A DNA stretch of 9,224 nt, taken from NCBI GenBank assembly GCA_030426875.1, contig JAUHXI010000045.1, forward strand, positions 1 through 9,224, in the 5' to 3' direction. Below, piece after piece: positions 5,465 through 9,224 of the stretch. How positions within the stretch are numbered: position 1 is the stretch's first letter; each line of letters starts with the position of its first letter. The notes below the pieces were generated by a model that was not told the origin of the DNA, ran no database searches, and worked only from the letters and a program-made list of their open reading frames with translations. Source of the stretch: a bacterium (lineage in GTDB: Bacteria > Patescibacteriota > Gracilibacteria > UM-FILTER-43-11). The translations under genes were made by a program, and so were the position numbers.

Positions 5465-5494
5465 AATTAAAATCACTTCTGTCAACCTATTTTT

Positions 5495-5528
5495 ATTAGA
5501 CACGTTGACTAATTAGACAGCTTGACTA
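5495..5528 (+). repeat. Two tandem 17-bp repeats forming the rpoB promoter spacer
   Basis: ATTAGACACGTTGACTA (5495-5511) is followed with no gap by ATTAGACAGCTTGACTA (5512-5528). They differ only by CG versus GC in the middle. The first copy supplies the -35 hexamer and the second reaches the first two bases of the -10. Confidence 0.8.
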
Positions 5529-5532
5529 TAAT
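5505..5532 (+). promoter_or_regulatory. Sigma-70-type promoter of rpoB
   Basis: TTGACT (5505-5510) and a perfect TATAAT (5527-5532) are separated by 16 bases. The start of transcription should fall near 5539. GTCAAC (5481-5486) and GTTGAC (5504-5509) form an inverted repeat that covers the -35, a possible operator. No rplJ or rplL lies upstream, so rpoB appears to be transcribed from this site. Confidence 0.8.
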
Positions 5533-5538
5533 AGGTCA

Positions 5539-5668
5539 GCTATTTATGCGCTTTTGATTGTGTTGTTGTTGCATGCGCTTGCCCAGTAGAGGGCAGTAAA
5601 AAGCCAAACTTCCCGCAGATATTGAACGCTGGGGAAACGAGTGCAACATCAATCAAAATTTTTCATCT
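5539..5668 (+). promoter_or_regulatory. Structured 5' leader of rpoB mRNA
   Basis: The leader can fold into a closed multi-stem RNA. The outer stem pairs TTTTGATTG (5552-5560) with CAATCAAAA (5650-5658), and TGTTGCA (5567-5573) with TGCAACA (5642-5648), with 6 bases unpaired on the left and one on the right: 16 Watson-Crick pairs in all. Inside are hairpin TGCCC-AGTAGA-GGGCA (5580-5595) and hairpin TTCCC-G-CAG / CTG-GGGAA (5610-5636) with one bulged G. The outer stem ends 10 bases before the rpoB ATG, which has no Shine-Dalgarno, so folding could control translation start. I do not recognise a known riboswitch or ribosomal-protein leader. The fold is from hand pairing. Confidence 0.55.
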
Positions 5669-8600
5669 ATGGCTAAAAAAAATTCAGCTGCCGCTTTGTC
5701 TCAAGCGCCTACAAAAATTGTCAATGGACGACATTATTTTACCGAGACAGAAGACAGCTATCGCCTCCCCCCGCTGATTGAGATTCAATTGAATTCTTAC
5801 CAGTGGTTTTTGACGGAAGGCCTTAAAGAACTACTTCATGAAATCTCACCCATCACTGATTTTTCTGGGAAGAAAATGGAGCTTCATTTTTTGAGCCATG
5901 TCGTAGACAAGCCAAAGCATGATCCTCTGACGGCTAAGCGAAAAAATTTGACCTATGAAGCCTCACTCAAGGCCCATGTTCAACTCATCAATAAAGAAAG
6001 TGGAGAAATTAAGGAGCAGGATATCTTTTTGGGATCCATCCCACTGATGACGGACAAGGGAACGTTTATCATCAATGGAATTGAACGGGTTGTAGTCAAC
6101 CAAATCGTTCGAAGCCCTGGTGTGTTCTATTCTCGCAATGCCACCACCCCACGATTCTTCAATGCTAAAATCATTCCTAAACGAGGTGCGTGGCTAGAAG
6201 TTGAAACCGACAAGAAAGGGGTCATTTATGTTAAAATCGACCGAAAACGTAAAATTCCAGTCACCCAGCTGTTGCGTATTTTTGGAATGGACAAGAATAG
6301 TGACATGCTTGAAGCCTTTAAAAGCGTGAATGTGGACTTGAACAATGACTTCATTCAAAACACGCTAGAAAAAGACCCAGCAGGCACCATGGATGAGGCT
6401 TACCAATCGGTTTATAAAAAAATTCGACCTGGCGATTTGGCCACACCCGAAAACGCAAAACAACTCATTGAAGGTCTCTTCTTTGATTTTAAACGTTACG
6501 ACATGGGTTTGATTGCGCGCTATAAGCTTAACAAACGTTTTGGAGTGGCCATTGGCTCAGAAATGGAGGATCGAATCTTTCAAACCGAAGATTTTGTCAA
6601 CATCCTTAAGCACTTGATTGAACTGAATAATGGTGAGGGTGGACCCGATGACATTGATCATCTGTCTAATCGCCGGGTTCGATCTGTGGGAGAATTGGTT
6701 CAAAATAAATTCCGCATGGGTTTGTTGCGCACCGATCGTATTGCCAAAGATCGTATGACGATTATGGATTTGGAAGCGGCCACGCCGACTCAGCTCATCA
6801 ACTGCCGACCGATCACCGCGGCGCTTCGTGAATTCTTTGCCAGCTCTCAGCTGTCTCAGTTCATGGATCAAACCAATCCCCTTTCAGAATTGGCTCATAA
6901 ACGCCGTATTTCGGCCATGGGTCCTGGAGGGCTTTCGCGTGAACGGGCTTCGTTTGATGTGCGCGATGTGCATCAATCTCATTACGGTAGAATTTGTCCG
7001 ATTGCCACCCCGGAAGGTCCGAATATCGGTTTAGTGGTTCATTTAGCTGCCTACGGTCGTGTGAATGACTATGGTTTCATCGAAACGCCTTACCGAACCA
7101 TTGAACATTATAAAGAACCTATCGCTGAAGAAATCATTGGCTTGACCATTGATGAAGAGATTAAAGATGGCAAAAAAGTCATTGCTAAGGTGGGAGATGT
7201 CCTGAGTAAAGCTCAGGCCACTGCGGTTGCAAAATTGAAAAAGGCCCTTAAAAAACCATCAGTTGAGTCAATTGATGAGCCACTTCCTGGTCAATTGATG
7301 GGTAAATTAGCTGTCGATGACATCAAGGTGGGGCGAAAAACAATTGTTAAAAAAGGAGGAGAAATCACTCTAGACATGGCTCGAATGATTTCTAATGACA
7401 AGAAAAAGAAGACCGTTAAAGTTCAGGCTAAACCTCAAAATCGAGTTAAAGTACGAACCTTCTTGTCCGACGAGGTCATTTATTATGATGCTGATGCAGA
7501 ACGCAACTTTGTCGTGGCAGAAACCAATGCTGAAATTGATGAGAATGGTCAATTCATTCACTCACGTGTCGCGGCGCGTAAACATGGGGAGCCGAACATT
7601 GTTCATATTCGAGATTTGACCCACATGGATGTGGCACCTAAGCAAATTGTTTCGGTCACAACCTCACTAATTCCGTTTTTGGAGCATGATGACAACACGC
7701 GTGCCTCCATGGGTTCAAACATGCAACGTCAAGCCGTCAGCCTTCTAACCCCAGAAGCCCCTGTGGTGGGAACTGGAATGGAAGGTCTTACCGCTTCGAG
7801 CTCTGGACAGGCTATGGTGGCTCGTGGGAACGGGGTGGTCGACTCTGTGGATGCTGATCATGTCACGGTTAAATATGCAGATGGTAAAAAAGAAGATTAC
7901 CCCATTCTATCATTCCAACGTTCTAACCAAGCCACCGCTATCAACATGAGGCCTGCTGTACTAAAGGGTCAAAAGGTTAAAAAAGGTGACACACTAGTGG
8001 ATGGGGCTGCGGTTCAAGGGGGAGAGCTCGCTTTAGGGCGCAACCTAATGGTGGCTTATATGTCATGGGGAGGTTACAACTACGAAGATGCGATCATTAT
8101 TTCTGACAAAGTTGCTAGACGAGGATTTTATGACTCTGTTCATATCGAATCCTTCACCGTTGATGTGCGAGACACCAAACTCGGGCCAGAAATTGTGACC
8201 CGGGATATCCCTAATGTTGGTGAAGTGCGCTTAAAGGATTTGGATGTGGATGGAATCGTGCGCATTGGAGCAACCGTGCATGAAGGGGATATTCTGGTGG
8301 GTAAAATCACCCCCAAAGGAGAAACTGAACTCACTGCAGAAGAACGCCTGCTTCAAGCTATCTTTGGAGATAAAGCTAAAGATGTTAAGGACACCTCATT
8401 GCGCCTACCGGGAGGAGAAGGGGGTAAAGTGGTCGACATACAGATTTTCAGCCGACAAGAAGGCGATGAACTACCAACTGGTGTGATTCGTCAGATTAAA
8501 GTATATGTGTCTCAAACCCGTAAGATTCAAGTGGGTGATAAAATGGCGGGTCGCCATGGGAACAAAGGTGTGATCTCTCGCATCGTTCCATCTGAAGACA

Positions 8601-9224
8601 TGCCATTCATGGCTGACGGTACCCCTGTTGATATCATCTTAAATCCATTGGGTGTTTCTAGTCGTATGAATATTGGTCAGGTTTTGGAAACGCATTTGGG
8701 ATGGGCGGCTGAAAAACTTGGCATCAAGGTGGCAACACCTGCCCTGAACGGAATCAGCCTTGATCAAATTGGCCAACTGATGAAGGAGGCTGATTTACCT
8801 GACGACGGTAAAATCCAATTATACGATGGCCGTACGGGAGAGCCGTTCCAATACCCTACTGTGGTCGGAATCGTTTACATGCTCAAACTGCTGCATTTGG
8901 TGGAAGATAAACTGCATGCACGGTCTGTTGGTCCATACTCACTTGTGACTCAACAACCCCTAGGTGGTAAAGCACAACATGGTGGACAGCGTTTTGGAGA
9001 GATGGAAGTGTGGGCCCTTGAAGCATATGGAGCCGCTTACACCTTGCAAGAAATGCTCACCATCAAATCGGATGATGTGATTGGTCGGGCCAAAGCTCAC
9101 GAATCCATCGTGAAGGGAGAATCCATTAAAACACCTAGTGTGCCTGAATCCTTCAACGTTTTGGTCAAGGAGCTCAAGAGTCTTTGTTTGGATGTGGAAT
9201 TGCTCAAAACAAAAGGAGGGAAAA
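5669..9224 (+). CDS. rpoB: DNA-directed RNA polymerase subunit beta (C-terminal end beyond window)
   Basis: The frame is open for 1185 codons to the edge and reaches VPESFNVLVKELKSLCLDVELL, the last conserved block, so only a short tail is missing. Landmarks: N-terminal YRLPPLIEIQLNSYQWFL; GTFIINGIERVVVNQIVRSPG (from about 131); the rifampicin pocket SSQLSQFMDQTNPLSELAHK (393-412) with D400, H410 and S415 matching E. coli D516, H526 and S531; CPIATPEGPNIGLV (443-456); PFLEHDDNTRASMGSNMQRQ; GGYNYEDAI; and GDKMAGRHGNKG (956-967), whose K958 and K966 match catalytic E. coli K1065 and K1073. Beta forms one side of the active centre and binds RNA and DNA in core polymerase. A lineage insertion of about 110 residues follows ETPYR (472-476). 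The ATG matches the family start but has no Shine-Dalgarno; promoter and leader lie directly upstream. rpoC would be expected downstream. Confidence 0.98.
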   Translation, partial: MAKKNSAAALSQAPTKIVNGRHYFTETEDSYRLPPLIEIQLNSYQWFLTEGLKELLHEISPITDFSGKKMELHFLSHVVDKPKHDPLTAKRKNLTYEASLKAHVQLINKESGEIKEQDIFLGSIPLMTDKGTFIINGIERVVVNQIVRSPGVFYSRNATTPRFFNAKIIPKRGAWLEVETDKKGVIYVKIDRKRKIPVTQLLRIFGMDKNSDMLEAFKSVNVDLNNDFIQNTLEKDPAGTMDEAYQSVYKKIRPGDLATPENAKQLIEGLFFDFKRYDMGLIARYKLNKRFGVAIGSEMEDRIFQTEDFVNILKHLIELNNGEGGPDDIDHLSNRRVRSVGELVQNKFRMGLLRTDRIAKDRMTIMDLEAATPTQLINCRPITAALREFFASSQLSQFMDQTNPLSELAHKRRISAMGPGGLSRERASFDVRDVHQSHYGRICPIATPEGPNIGLVVHLAAYGRVNDYGFIETPYRTIEHYKEPIAEEIIGLTIDEEIKDGKKVIAKVGDVLSKAQATAVAKLKKALKKPSVESIDEPLPGQLMGKLAVDDIKVGRKTIVKKGGEITLDMARMISNDKKKKTVKVQAKPQNRVKVRTFLSDEVIYYDADAERNFVVAETNAEIDENGQFIHSRVAARKHGEPNIVHIRDLTHMDVAPKQIVSVTTSLIPFLEHDDNTRASMGSNMQRQAVSLLTPEAPVVGTGMEGLTASSSGQAMVARGNGVVDSVDADHVTVKYADGKKEDYPILSFQRSNQATAINMRPAVLKGQKVKKGDTLVDGAAVQGGELALGRNLMVAYMSWGGYNYEDAIIISDKVARRGFYDSVHIESFTVDVRDTKLGPEIVTRDIPNVGEVRLKDLDVDGIVRIGATVHEGDILVGKITPKGETELTAEERLLQAIFGDKAKDVKDTSLRLPGGEGGKVVDIQIFSRQEGDELPTGVIRQIKVYVSQTRKIQVGDKMAGRHGNKGVISRIVPSEDMPFMADGTPVDIILNPLGVSSRMNIGQVLETHLGWAAEKLGIKVATPALNGISLDQIGQLMKEADLPDDGKIQLYDGRTGEPFQYPTVVGIVYMLKLLHLVEDKLHARSVGPYSLVTQQPLGGKAQHGGQRFGEMEVWALEAYGAAYTLQEMLTIKSDDVIGRAKAHESIVKGESIKTPSVPESFNVLVKELKSLCLDVELLKTKGGK
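7106..7456 (+). other. Insertion in RpoB made of two related modules
   Basis: Residues about 480-596 lie between ETPYR and FLSDEVIYYDADAERNFVVA, where E. coli and Bacillus RpoB have a linker of under ten residues. Two ungapped similar units can be seen: IGLTIDEEIKDGKKVIAKVG (490-509) and MGKLAVDDIKVGRKTIVKKG (544-563), each followed by an Ala-containing helix. The pattern resembles the small beta-rich modules known as lineage-specific inserts of RNA polymerase large subunits. It is joined by a Lys-rich linker (about 525-535). Confidence 0.65.

Noticed and set aside
5561..5570. TGTTGTTGTT run in the rpoB leader as a microsatellite or phase-variation tract.
   Set aside because: Only about three trinucleotide units, and outside the coding frame; it is better explained as the unpaired side of the leader stem.
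6557..8486. Several short frames on both strands inside rpoB.
   Set aside because: RpoB conservation runs unbroken through the whole region in one frame.
1..9224. CRISPR array, tRNA, rRNA, phage or defence genes.
   Set aside because: No regularly spaced repeats, no cloverleaf or rRNA-like stretch and no recognisable defence or phage protein were seen on either strand.

Overview
This window looks like chromosomal DNA of an uncultivated bacterium, most likely a Patescibacteria/CPR lineage such as Peregrinibacteria or relatives. The taxon is an inference. It rests on a secreted protein with Cys-paired SLH repeats, an rpoB that is not preceded by rplJ/rplL, a CPR-like motif in RpoB (CPIATPEGPNIGLV), AT-rich starts that mostly lack a Shine-Dalgarno sequence, and a run of short orphan membrane proteins. 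The standard code applies: rpoB reads through 1185 codons with no in-frame TGA.

Layout. (1) Positions 1-130 hold the left end of an IS200/IS605-like insertion sequence pointing left: a subterminal hairpin with a bulged T and the first 23 codons of a TnpA-like transposase. (2) folK (folate synthesis, minus strand) and a secreted S-layer-homology protein (plus strand) diverge from a 25-bp gap. (3) A bidirectional terminator separates the SLH gene from a leftward series of genes, which in transcription order are a Yip1-like 5-TM protein, a relic of a second Yip1-like C-terminus, a 3-TM protein with an acidic Tyr-rich tail, a 158-bp MITE, another 3-TM protein and a class I SAM methyltransferase. 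(4) A rightward YgjP/DUF45-type zinc metallopeptidase has no canonical start codon in front of its conserved N-terminus. (5) rpoB, almost complete and running off the right edge, has its own strong promoter built on a 17-bp tandem repeat, followed by a leader of about 130 nt that can fold into a closed multi-stem RNA.

The genes do not form one pathway. Folate synthesis, cell-surface anchoring and transcription are housekeeping roles, while the four leftward genes may share a membrane-related role that I cannot name. The parts most worth a second look are the rpoB promoter and leader, the roughly 110-residue double-repeat insertion in RpoB, the MITE that sits exactly at a stop codon, and the Yip1-like remnant. 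No defence system, CRISPR array or new enzyme cluster is visible.
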